A DNA stretch of 64,000 nt from CAVVDY01 sp963815775 (GTDB lineage Bacteria; Acidobacteriota; Terriglobia; Terriglobales; Acidobacteriaceae): positions 153,299 through 217,298 of the forward strand of contig CAWFIB010000028.1 of the NCBI GenBank assembly GCA_963815775.1, in the 5' to 3' direction. Each line of letters opens with the position of its first letter. Within the stretch, counting starts at the first letter, position 1. The notes under the pieces are model-generated. The model was not told where the DNA came from. It saw nothing but the letters and a program-made list of their open reading frames with translations, and did not search any database. Below, in pieces: positions 29,646 through 37,504 of this stretch. The translations under genes were made by a program, and so were the position numbers.

Positions 29646-30566
29646 CTACTTCTTCTGGGGGTTCGCCCCGGCGGTTGCAGGCTTTGCCACTTCGGCTCGC
29701 CCCGGCTCCTGCGCCGGATACTCGTACACCCCGCGTCCGGCCTTGCGGCCCAGGCGGCCCGCCTTCACGTACTGCACCATCAACGGCGCAGGGCGGAACT
29801 TCTCACCCAGCGTCTTGTGCAGGTATTCCAGGATGTGCAGGCGCGTATCCAGGCCGACCAGGTCGACCATTTCGAAGGGGCCCATGGGGTGATTGAGTCC
29901 AAGCTTCAGCGCCTTGTCGATGTCCTCGGCCGAGGCGACGCCTTCCTGCAACATGTAGAAGGCCTCATTGCCGATCATGGCGTTGATGCGGCTGGTGATG
30001 AATCCCGGCGACTCGCGGATGACCACAACTTCCTTGCCCATGCGCTTACCGACTTCAACCGCCGCGGCCAGCGTGTCCTCACTGGTCTCCAGCGCGCGTA
30101 CGATCTCCAGCAGCTTCATCTTGTGCACCGGATTGAAGAAGTGCATGCCTACGCACTTCGGCGCACGGTAGGTAACACTGGAAATTTCCGTAACACTGAG
30201 CGAAGAGGTATTCGACGCCAGAATGGTCGTCGGCCGGCAAATCTTGTCGAGCAGGGTGAAGATTTCGATCTTCGATTCCATCTCCTCGGGCACGGCCTCG
30301 ATGACCAGATCGGCCTCGCGCGCTGCCTGCTCAACCGAAGAGGCATACTCCAGCCGATTCAGTGCCTCGCCGGCGTCGTCCTTTGTGACCTTGCCCAACT
30401 CGACGGCCTTGTCCAGGTTGGCGCGGATTTCCGTTTCAGCCTTGCGCAACGCGGTGGGAAGCACGTCCTCCAGGATCGTGCGGTAGCCGCCGACAGCCGC
30501 GGCATGCGCAATGCCCCGCCCCATGATCCCGGCGCCAATAACCGCGACAGTTCGGATTTCGGCCAT
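29646..30566 (-). CDS. 3-hydroxyacyl-CoA (3-hydroxybutyryl-CoA) dehydrogenase
   Basis: A 306-residue protein with an N-terminal Rossmann fold (VAVIGAGIMGRGIAHAAAVG), the catalytic region GMHFFNPVHKMKLLEIVRAL (His of the His-Glu pair) and the C-terminal dimer domain with FITSRINAMIGNEAFYML and LGLNHPMGPFEMVDLVGLD. It oxidises (S)-3-hydroxyacyl-CoA with NAD in beta-oxidation or butanoate metabolism. Its C-terminal 25 residues are an Ala/Pro-rich extension. The stop of a 61-residue gene lies 3 bases upstream, so the two are probably translated from one message. Confidence 0.93.
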   Translation of the reverse strand: MAEIRTVAVIGAGIMGRGIAHAAAVGGYRTILEDVLPTALRKAETEIRANLDKAVELGKVTKDDAGEALNRLEYASSVEQAAREADLVIEAVPEEMESKIEIFTLLDKICRPTTILASNTSSLSVTEISSVTYRAPKCVGMHFFNPVHKMKLLEIVRALETSEDTLAAAVEVGKRMGKEVVVIRESPGFITSRINAMIGNEAFYMLQEGVASAEDIDKALKLGLNHPMGPFEMVDLVGLDTRLHILEYLHKTLGEKFRPAPLMVQYVKAGRLGRKAGRGVYEYPAQEPGRAEVAKPATAGANPQKK

Positions 30567-30569
30567 CCG

Positions 30570-30755
30570 CTATTCTCCCCGCTCCAGAAGTTCGACCATA
30601 CCTACAAAGCTCGGGTCCGACTTGCGCATATACTCCGCGAGCCGCTGCTTCTCCTCGGCCGAAAGCAGATACAGGCTGGCGTTGACTCGCCGCAACGTGG
30701 CGGCAATGTCGTCGACGTAATTCATCATGCGAATAAGTTCACCACTGGCAGACAT
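30570..30755 (-). CDS. Small helical protein co-transcribed with the hydroxyacyl-CoA dehydrogenase
   Basis: A 61-residue protein from the ATG at 30755, chosen because GGAAGGGACC precedes it; the frame is open to 30908 but upstream residues look random. It is almost all helix (IRMMNYVDDIAATLRRVNAS, SAEEKQRLAEYMRKSDPSF) and ends in VELLERGE. I do not recognise it. Its stop is 3 bases from the dehydrogenase start, implying coupling. It could be a small partner or regulator of that enzyme. Confidence 0.55.
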   Translation of the reverse strand: MSASGELIRMMNYVDDIAATLRRVNASLYLLSAEEKQRLAEYMRKSDPSFVGMVELLERGE

Positions 30756-31095
30756 AACAGGTCCCTTCCTGGCTGGTTGAAAACGATAATCCACGGTGGG
30801 CCCGCGCTCCCAGCGTCTAACGCCGCACACCCGACAAACATTCATTGTCGCTGTTCCAGTCGGATTTCGTAAAGCAAGCCGCGGAGACCTGGCCCCGGAG
30901 TGCGCCAATCCGGGACGAGATTCGCTATTATGACCCTCCAGTTAAACCTCCGCCCTGGCCTGGGCACGGGCTGCAAAAAGTATGCTCGTTCCCCGGTTTT
31001 TACACTTTTCGAAAAAAACATCACGATACTTGCTGCACAAAATCGTCAATTCGTTGCACAATAGATGTTCAAGCCGCGTCTTTTGGGGGAGATGA
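30756..31095. promoter_or_regulatory. Divergent intergenic region
   Basis: About 340 bases between divergent genes. A/T-rich stretches around 30985-31050 are unusual for this G+C-rich window and include the near-dyad TTTTTACACTTTTCGAAAAA and two related TTGC(T)GCACAA elements (near 31030 and 31053). These are the best candidates for promoters, but no consensus pair is clear. Confidence 0.4.
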
Positions 31096-31512
31096 ATGCA
31101 GCTTGTCGAGAATCGTCGAACTGGGCGGACCGAACCCGAACTCCGTCCCATGCAACGCCTGAAACTTCTACTGTTCGGCACCGTCGTGGTGTTCGCGTCC
31201 CTGGGCGCGGGCGAAGCCGTTTACCGGCTGCTGTTCCTCGACTTTGACGGCGCCAGGGACCGCCTGCCCATCGAAATTTGCTTCGGCCTGGCCTTCGCCT
31301 GGCTCGGCATGAAGATCGCCCGCGGCATCTATGAACACCGCGCCAACACCCGGACCGGCATCAGCTTGATCTCAGACCGCAATCACAAGATCCGCCACGC
31401 GGTGGACGCGCTGTTCCCCGTCCCCTTCCCCAGCAACCAGCAGGCGATTCGGGTGATCCGCGAAGAGGTTGAGCGCATCGACGGCGTTCTGGAAGAATTG
31501 CAGCCGCGGTAG
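31096..31512 (+). CDS. Small inner-membrane protein of unknown function
   Basis: A 138-residue protein preceded by GGGGGAG. Two transmembrane helices (LLLFGTVVVFASLGAGEAVY and IEICFGLAFAWLGMKIARGI) are followed by a soluble C-terminal part rich in charged helices (QAIRVIREEVERIDGVLEEL). No catalytic motif is seen. The C-terminal half might be a cytoplasmic interaction helix. Not recognised. Confidence 0.6.
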   Translation: MQLVENRRTGRTEPELRPMQRLKLLLFGTVVVFASLGAGEAVYRLLFLDFDGARDRLPIEICFGLAFAWLGMKIARGIYEHRANTRTGISLISDRNHKIRHAVDALFPVPFPSNQQAIRVIREEVERIDGVLEELQPR

Positions 31513-31608
31513 GCCCGGAACTCGCTCTTGCAGTCCGCCCTTTCGGATTGTGCCAAACTTTGCCGTACGCGCTAATATGTTGGGCACAACTCTCCGCGAG
31601 GGCGAAGC

Positions 31609-32190
31609 ATGTTCATCACGCGCGTTGCAGGCAGTTCGCTCGTTTCCTTGACGCTTTTATTTGCCGGCGCCTTCACCTCGGCCCTCGCGCAGTCGGGCGA
31701 CAAGGTCCAGCGCATCCCCATACCCAACTCTGACTTTCCCATCTCCGCCGCCGTCGTCGTTCCCCCGGACTACGACACGATCTATGTCAGCGGAAACATC
31801 CCGAAGGTCGCCGATCCCAAGGCCCCCAAGGGCAGCGTGCAGAGTTACGGCGATACCAAGACGCAGACCATTTCGGTGCTGCAGCAAATCGAGAACACGC
31901 TGAAGGCGCAGAACGTCTCTATGGGAGACGTGGTGATGATGCACGTTTATCTGGCGGGCGATCCGGCCAAGGATGGCAAGATGGATTTCGCCGGGATGAT
32001 GGACGGCTATAAGCAATTCTTCGGCACCGCGGAGCAGCCCAACAAGCCGGCACGTAGCGCGGTACAGGTGGCCGGGCTGGCGGCCCCGGGAGCGCTGGTC
32101 GAGATCGAAGTCATTGCCATCCGCAAGCATGAAGCACATGCGCGACCGGTAACCGCAGCACTTGAGGGAGGGAACCATGCCGCACAATGA
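31609..32190 (+). CDS. Exported RidA/YjgF-family protein
   Basis: A 193-residue protein with a Sec signal peptide (LVSLTLLFAGAFTSALAQ) in front of a YjgF/YER057c/UK114 domain. Recognisable parts are IYVSGNIPK, DTKTQTISVLQQIENTLKAQ, GDVVMMHVYLAG and NKPARSAVQVAGLAAPGALV, where the Arg is the family's catalytic/binding residue, followed by VEIEVIAI. Family knowledge: RidA hydrolyses reactive enamine/imine intermediates released by PLP enzymes, normally in the cytoplasm. Here the protein is predicted to be exported, and its 3' end overlaps by 14 bases the start of a Tat-targeted PLP aminotransferase, suggesting the pair works together in the periplasm. Confidence 0.85.
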   Translation: MFITRVAGSSLVSLTLLFAGAFTSALAQSGDKVQRIPIPNSDFPISAAVVVPPDYDTIYVSGNIPKVADPKAPKGSVQSYGDTKTQTISVLQQIENTLKAQNVSMGDVVMMHVYLAGDPAKDGKMDFAGMMDGYKQFFGTAEQPNKPARSAVQVAGLAAPGALVEIEVIAIRKHEAHARPVTAALEGGNHAAQ

Positions 32191-33385
32191 ATCTTCCGGT
32201 TTCTCACGCCGCAACTTTCTGAACCTGGCGTTGGCAGCTTCGGCGACCGCCGCCTGCAGCACAATCCTGACCGAGAGGCTGCTGGCGCTTCCCCACCGGC
32301 ATCATTACGGCCCGGGCGCCGTCGCCATCGATTCCAACGAGAATCCACTTGGTCCATCGCAAACCGCGCGTGAGGCCATAACCGCGATCATCCCCAACGG
32401 AGGCCGGTATTCCGACTGGCTCACCGAGGAATTGATCGAGACCTTCGCTGCCAGCGAAGGCCTGCCGGCCGATCACATCGCCGCGTATCCCGGATCGAGT
32501 GAGCCTCTGCACTACACGGTGCTCGCCTTTACCTCGCCCACGAAGAGCTACGTCACGGCCGACCCGGGTTACGAGGCTGGAATGTACGCCGCCGGCATCT
32601 CCGGCGCACGGATCGTCAGGGTCCCGCTGACCAGTAGCTACGCCCACGACGTCAAGGCGATGCTGGCGCAGGCGCCGGATGCTGGGCTGTTCTATATCTG
32701 TACTCCAAACAATCCCACGGGCACGCTGACCAGCCACTCCGACATCGAGTACCTGGTCGAACACAAGCCGCAAGGCTCGATGGTGATGGTCGACGAGGCC
32801 TACATTCATTTCGCCGACGGCGCCACCTCAGCCGTTGACATGGTCAAGGCCGGCAAGGACGTGGTCGTGCTCCGTACCTTCTCGAAGATCTACGGCATGG
32901 CGGGACTGCGCTGCGGATTTTCCATCGCGCGACCCGACCTGCAACAGAAACTCGGCCGCTATCACGGCTTCAACCCCATGCCGATTACCGCCGTGGTCGC
33001 CGCCAACGCTAGCCTGAAAGACCCCGATCTGGTGCCGGACCGCAAACGCATCAACTCGGCAACCCGCGAAAAGGTGTTCGACTGGCTGCGGACGAACGGC
33101 TACTCGTTTATTCCGTCGCAGTCAAACTGCTTCATGCTCAATACTCAACGCGACGGTAGAAGCGTTATTGACGCCATGCAGCAGCAGAATATTTACATTG
33201 GGCGCATCTGGCCGATCATGCCGACCTATGTGCGTATCACAGTCGGCACACCCGCTGAGATGGAGCAGTTCCAAACGGCCTTTTCGCGCGTCATGAAAGG
33301 CGCGGTCGTGGGGAAGATTAGCAAGCCACCGGCCAAGTCGAGCCAGATCGAAGGCCTGCATCCCAGCGGCTTCAGGTTCGCATAA
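32177..33385 (+). CDS. Tat-exported histidinol-phosphate-type aminotransferase
   Basis: A 402-residue fold-type I PLP enzyme. The N-terminus SRRNFLNLALAASATAACS is a twin-arginine signal, unusual for an aminotransferase. The rest follows HisC/class I-II enzymes: SNENPLGPSQTAREAI, CTPNNPTGTLT, MVDEAYIHF, and the PLP lysine in TFSKIYGMAGLRCGF (about residue 237), with a late Arg in TYVRITVGT for the substrate carboxylate. The ATG at 32177 follows GGGAGGGAACC. Tat export fits a cofactor-loaded, folded enzyme. It overlaps the exported RidA gene and is followed 12 bp later by a Tat-bearing dehydrogenase subunit, forming one operon. Confidence 0.88.
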   Translation: MPHNESSGFSRRNFLNLALAASATAACSTILTERLLALPHRHHYGPGAVAIDSNENPLGPSQTAREAITAIIPNGGRYSDWLTEELIETFAASEGLPADHIAAYPGSSEPLHYTVLAFTSPTKSYVTADPGYEAGMYAAGISGARIVRVPLTSSYAHDVKAMLAQAPDAGLFYICTPNNPTGTLTSHSDIEYLVEHKPQGSMVMVDEAYIHFADGATSAVDMVKAGKDVVVLRTFSKIYGMAGLRCGFSIARPDLQQKLGRYHGFNPMPITAVVAANASLKDPDLVPDRKRINSATREKVFDWLRTNGYSFIPSQSNCFMLNTQRDGRSVIDAMQQQNIYIGRIWPIMPTYVRITVGTPAEMEQFQTAFSRVMKGAVVGKISKPPAKSSQIEGLHPSGFRFA

Positions 33386-33397
33386 GGGAGGTACCGG

Positions 33398-34030
33398 TTG
33401 GAAAATACGCGCCGTAAGTTTCTCGCGCAGAGCGCTGGCACCCTTGGCCTGTTGTTTCTCGATTCACTGACCCCGCAACTGATCGCGCAGGCAACGCAAC
33501 ATGCTCGTGAGGCTGCCTCAGCGGGGACTCACGCATTCAAGTTTCTCACGCAACAGGAGGCCGCCGATTTCGACGCCTTCGCCACCCAGATCATTCCCAG
33601 CGACGACGGGAGTCCCGGAGCGCGCGAGGCTGGCGCGGTTTATTTCGCCGACTACATTCTAAGTGCCATCAATCCTGAGCAAGGGCAGGGCTTCCGCAGC
33701 GCGCTGAAGCAATTGCGCCTGGCCGCCGCCCAGGCCCAGCCCGGCGCGTCGTTTGCGTCACTGCCCGGGGAGAAACAGATCGCTGTCATGAAGACCATGG
33801 ACAAGCCCCTGGGTTCCACCAACGGCATCGCTGCCGAAACCGGAGCAGGCAACCAGGAAGCCGAAGCCTTTGGCACATTGCGCGCGATGGTGCTGACCGG
33901 CACCTTCTGCGATCCCTCGCTTAACGGCAACCGCAATCAGATTGGTTGGAACCTCATCGGCTTTAACGACCAGGCTTACTGGGCGCCGCCCTTCGGCTAC
34001 TACGACAAGCACGCGGAGGAGAAAGCATGA
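33398..34030 (+). CDS. Gluconate 2-dehydrogenase subunit 3-like protein with Tat signal
   Basis: A 210-residue protein starting at TTG (33398), supported by AAGGGAGG six bases upstream. NTRRKFLAQSAGTLGLLFLD is a twin-arginine signal. The body (FLTQQEAADFDAFATQIIPS, GAREAGAVYFADYILSAINP, TFCDPSLNGNRNQIGWNLIGF) matches the small subunit of membrane FAD-dependent sugar/polyol dehydrogenases. Family knowledge: this subunit carries the export signal for the signal-less flavoprotein. The next gene overlaps it by four bases (ATGA). Confidence 0.88.
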   Translation: MENTRRKFLAQSAGTLGLLFLDSLTPQLIAQATQHAREAASAGTHAFKFLTQQEAADFDAFATQIIPSDDGSPGAREAGAVYFADYILSAINPEQGQGFRSALKQLRLAAAQAQPGASFASLPGEKQIAVMKTMDKPLGSTNGIAAETGAGNQEAEAFGTLRAMVLTGTFCDPSLNGNRNQIGWNLIGFNDQAYWAPPFGYYDKHAEEKA

Positions 34031-35691
34031 GCGCTGATCCTCATCCGCAAAAACACTTTTCGTCAACTGAGGTCGTTGACTTTGTCATTGTCGGCTGCGG
34101 CGCTTCGGGGGGCGTGCTGGCGCGCGAGCTCTCGCGCAACGGCTTTACCGTGGTCGTGCTGGAGCATGGGCCATGGAAGTCGGCGAAGGAATTCGGCCAT
34201 AACGAATATCTGAACTGGAGCAACTCCGAGCTCACCAACAACTGGAACAAGCAGCCGCAGACCTTTCGCCGCACGCCACAAGACAAGGCGCAAAAGCAGC
34301 CCAGCATCATGTACGGCCAGTTGGTTGGCGGCGGCGCGGTACACTTCACCGCCAACTACTGGCGCTTTCACGAGATCGACTTCATCGAGGCAAGCAAGAA
34401 AGGCACCATCGCCGGAACCGGTTTCGCCGACTGGCCCATCACCTACGCCGATCTTGAACCGTACTACACCAAGGCGGAGTGGGACTTGGGAGTATCGGGC
34501 CAGGCAGGTGCAAGCCCATTCGATCCTCCTCGCTCCAAGCCGTATCCCCTGCCACCCATGCCCGTGAAGCCCGACGGCATCGTGTTTGAACAAGGTGCGC
34601 GCAAGCTCGGCTATCATCCCTTCCCTGCACCGGTCGCCGTCATCTCAAAGACCTACCAGGGCCGCATGGCATGCCAGCATTGCGGATGGTGTGAAGGCTT
34701 CGGCTGCGAGCACGGTGCGAAATCCAGCCCCCTGCCGTCTATGGTTCCACAGGCCGTCGCGACCGGACGCTGCGAAATCAGGCCGCACAGCTACGTTCGC
34801 AAGCTGGAAACAGATAGCCATGGTCGCGTCATCGCCGCCATTTACTTTGACCAGCACAAAGTCGAGAAGCGGCAGCGCGCCAAGGCTTTCGTTGTCGCGG
34901 CCAATGGCGCCGAGACGCCGCGCCTCTTGCTCATGTCGAAGTCAAACCGCTTCCCCGATGGGCTGGCGAACTCCAGTGGCCTGGTGGGCAAGTACCTCAT
35001 GTTCAATACCGACCCCATGACTGGCGGGTTGTTCGAGCACGAGCTCAACGGCTATAAGAGCATCGAGGTCACGCGCATCCTGATGGACTTCTACGAGATC
35101 GACCCCAAGCTGGGTTTTTACGGTGGGGGCGGCATCAGCGCGCGTTTCCAGAACTATCCGATTTCCTTTGCCTTCGGAGGGCTTCCGCCAGACCTCCCAC
35201 AATGGGGTACAGAGTACAAGAAGGGGCTGGCCAGGTACTTCAACCGCAGCATGGTGCTGATGGGACACGGCACTTCGCTGCCGCTGGAGAACAACAGCAT
35301 CTCGCTCGATGACACGCTGAAGGATGACTGGGGCCTTCCGGCGATGCGCGTGACGTACAAAGATCACCCTGACGATCTGAAGTTCGCGACCTACCTGCAG
35401 GATCGCTCCATGGAGATTCTCGAAGCCGCAGGCGCGGAGAACCGTTGGCGCTATCCCGTGACGGAATCCAGCTTCGCCGTGCACCTGCTGGGAACTTGCC
35501 GCATGGGCGACGATGCGAAATCCTCGGTAATTAACGCCGACCATCGCACCCACGATCTGCCGAATCTGTTTCTCTGCGACGGTTCCAGCTTCGTCACCAG
35601 CGGCCGCGGCCAGCCTACGGAAACCATTCAGGCGCTGGCCTTTCGCGCAGGTGATCGGATTTCCGCTTTAGCTAAGAAGGGCGAAATCTAG
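34027..35691 (+). CDS. GMC-family FAD oxidoreductase (gluconate/glucose dehydrogenase large-subunit type)
   Basis: A 554-residue flavoprotein with the dinucleotide motif VDFVIVGCGASGGVLARELS, GQLVGGGAVHFTANYWRF near the FAD, a Cys-rich loop CQHCGWCEGFGCEHGA, and the C-terminal HLLGTCRMGDDAKSSVINAD with the active-site region and GRGQPTETIQALAF. It should oxidise an alcohol or sugar and pass electrons onward. It lacks its own signal and should be exported bound to subunit 3, encoded just upstream with a 4-base overlap. The usual cytochrome c subunit is not found next door. Confidence 0.9.
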   Translation: MSADPHPQKHFSSTEVVDFVIVGCGASGGVLARELSRNGFTVVVLEHGPWKSAKEFGHNEYLNWSNSELTNNWNKQPQTFRRTPQDKAQKQPSIMYGQLVGGGAVHFTANYWRFHEIDFIEASKKGTIAGTGFADWPITYADLEPYYTKAEWDLGVSGQAGASPFDPPRSKPYPLPPMPVKPDGIVFEQGARKLGYHPFPAPVAVISKTYQGRMACQHCGWCEGFGCEHGAKSSPLPSMVPQAVATGRCEIRPHSYVRKLETDSHGRVIAAIYFDQHKVEKRQRAKAFVVAANGAETPRLLLMSKSNRFPDGLANSSGLVGKYLMFNTDPMTGGLFEHELNGYKSIEVTRILMDFYEIDPKLGFYGGGGISARFQNYPISFAFGGLPPDLPQWGTEYKKGLARYFNRSMVLMGHGTSLPLENNSISLDDTLKDDWGLPAMRVTYKDHPDDLKFATYLQDRSMEILEAAGAENRWRYPVTESSFAVHLLGTCRMGDDAKSSVINADHRTHDLPNLFLCDGSSFVTSGRGQPTETIQALAFRAGDRISALAKKGEI

Positions 35692-35741
35692 CGCACGGTT
35701 TACCATGCTCTTAGAGGCAGCGGCTTCGCTTCCTCGCTCAA

Positions 35742-36641
35742 ATGGACTTCGATCAACTGGAGAGTTTTCTCGAAGTAGCGCGACTGAGCAGTTTCTCGCG
35801 CGCAGCCGAGCGGCGCTTCCGCACGCAGCCGGCCATCTCCTCGCAAATTCGTCTGATCGAGGAAGAGGTTGGCGCCAAACTCTTCGATCGCAGTGGCGGG
35901 CGCGTCACCCTCACCGCTGCCGGCAAGGTCTTCCAGCAGTATGCCCAGGATGTCCTGGAAGCGCGGCGCGCCATGCTGGCCACCATCGCCGAAAGCCATC
36001 GCGTGCCCCGCGGCGAGATCGTGGTCTCCGCCAATGAGGGCACGTGCCTGCACATCCTGCCCGAGGTCTTCGCCCAGTTCAAGCGGGAGTATCCGGCCGT
36101 AGCGGTGAATGTGAAGCGCTCTGAGCGCGGCCGCATTCTGGAAGCGATTCTCGACAATGCCTGCGACTTCGGCGTCGTGTCCATGCCGGTGAACGACAAG
36201 CGTTTCACTGTCGTTCCCATACATCGCGACGAGTTAGTGGTCATCACCGCGGCGGGACATCATCTGGCCGGGCACAAGAGTGTGACCCTGGCGGATGTTT
36301 GCGAGTATCCCCTGCTGCTGCCCAAGCTCGGCCGCACCCGCGACATGCTGAACGCGCTGTTTGAAGAGCGCCAGCTTCGGCCGGCGATCTCCATGGAGTT
36401 GGACTCCAGCGAACTGCTGAAGCGTTTTGTCGCCGCCAATGTTGGTATCGGCTTCATCCCCCATTCCAACATCACTGAAGAATTGCAAGCCAAGGCGCTC
36501 GCCGCGCTCACCATCGCCGACGCCACCATTCAACGCGACCTCGCCCTTGTTTACCGCAAGGAAAAGTCGCTAAGCCGCGCCGCTGTGGCATTCATCGATA
36601 TTGCGGTTAAGCTGAAGACCGCAGGGCCCTCCAAGGCATAG
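35742..36641 (+). CDS. LysR-family transcriptional regulator
   Basis: A 299-residue regulator with the N-terminal winged helix (MDFDQLESFLEVARLSSFSR ... TQPAISSQIRLIEEEVGAKL) and a C-terminal type 2 periplasmic-binding-like effector domain. It starts 50 bp after the GMC oxidoreductase on the same strand and is transcribed towards the megasynthase operon, so it could regulate either. The effector is unknown. Confidence 0.92.
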   Translation: MDFDQLESFLEVARLSSFSRAAERRFRTQPAISSQIRLIEEEVGAKLFDRSGGRVTLTAAGKVFQQYAQDVLEARRAMLATIAESHRVPRGEIVVSANEGTCLHILPEVFAQFKREYPAVAVNVKRSERGRILEAILDNACDFGVVSMPVNDKRFTVVPIHRDELVVITAAGHHLAGHKSVTLADVCEYPLLLPKLGRTRDMLNALFEERQLRPAISMELDSSELLKRFVAANVGIGFIPHSNITEELQAKALAALTIADATIQRDLALVYRKEKSLSRAAVAFIDIAVKLKTAGPSKA

Positions 36642-36760
36642 CTCTCGCCAGGGGAAATACCTCCGCAGTGCTGGTCGCCGCGCTGCTGGACACCATGGAG
36701 TTTCTCTCCGAAATGTTTCAGCGCGACCCAACCAGGGACGCCCCGGCGAATGAATGTGCT

Positions 36761-37504
36761 TTATGCAGGAATCTCGGCACCGCAACTTACAACATGCGAA
36801 CCCAGTGTGATAGGAAAAACGTGAAGCGATGGAGCGACGGCAACGATGGTGCGCAGAAGGTCGCCGCTCTGGCGCCACCAACCGGAGAATTTGGAGCCAT
36901 TGCCGGCACCGACCTGAAGCGGCGACCAGGCCATAGCGTTGGAACCGCCGGTCGAGAGGTCGAGACCGATGCTGATGGAGCGGGGGTTGAGCCGCAGACC
37001 TTCGTGCACCGCTTTGAGGGCGCTCTCCTTCGCGCTCCAAAGCAAACTTAGCAGCAGGGCCCTTCGGGAAGGAGAATTTTGCGAAATCAGCGCCAGTTCT
37101 TCCGCGGTGAAATAGTCCTCCGCGAAAGCCCGGCTATGCTCTTCGACCAGCTCGAGATCACAGCCCAGTTTCGCGCCGGCAGGTCCAACAATGCACAGCC
37201 CGACATCGGCGCGATGACTAATGGAAATGGACACTGGCAAGGGCTCACCGTCGAGGTAAGCTTCGGGCTCGCCAGAAGTGGCCGCGCGTATTTCGAGGTC
37301 TGAAAAATTCCTGGCGCCCGTCGGATGGTTGAGGCAGGCAGCTACGGCATGTTTCGCTGTCCAGCGCCCCAAAAGCCAGTCGGCCCGGCGTTTGGAAATC
37401 CGGAATCGGGAAAGGCGGTCCACTTCCGCCGGACTGAGCCAGTCATCTTCCGCCGGAGGGTTGGCTTGCGTCTGCTCCAGCCAGTACACATTCATCGGAT
37501 CCAC
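36761..37504 (-). CDS. 4'-phosphopantetheinyl transferase, Sfp type
   Basis: A 247-residue protein with the two family motifs: GCDLELVEEHSRAFAEDYFT (Mg-binding Asp and Glu, about residue 115) and LLWSAKESALKAVHEGLRL (W-x-x-K-E-x-x-x-K, about 155). It transfers phosphopantetheine from CoA to carrier proteins. Its start overlaps the end of the carboxylase gene by 62 bases and it is the last gene of the megasynthase operon, so the obvious substrate is the five-carrier array encoded at 45765-47335. An ATG at 37495 would shorten it by three residues. Confidence 0.92.
   Translation of the reverse strand: MDPMNVYWLEQTQANPPAEDDWLSPAEVDRLSRFRISKRRADWLLGRWTAKHAVAACLNHPTGARNFSDLEIRAATSGEPEAYLDGEPLPVSISISHRADVGLCIVGPAGAKLGCDLELVEEHSRAFAEDYFTAEELALISQNSPSRRALLLSLLWSAKESALKAVHEGLRLNPRSISIGLDLSTGGSNAMAWSPLQVGAGNGSKFSGWWRQSGDLLRTIVAVAPSLHVFPITLGSHVVSCGAEIPA

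Noticed and set aside
31609..35691. Histidine biosynthesis operon based on the HisC-like enzyme
   Set aside because: No other his gene is present, and the enzyme has a Tat signal; a biosynthetic HisC should be cytoplasmic.
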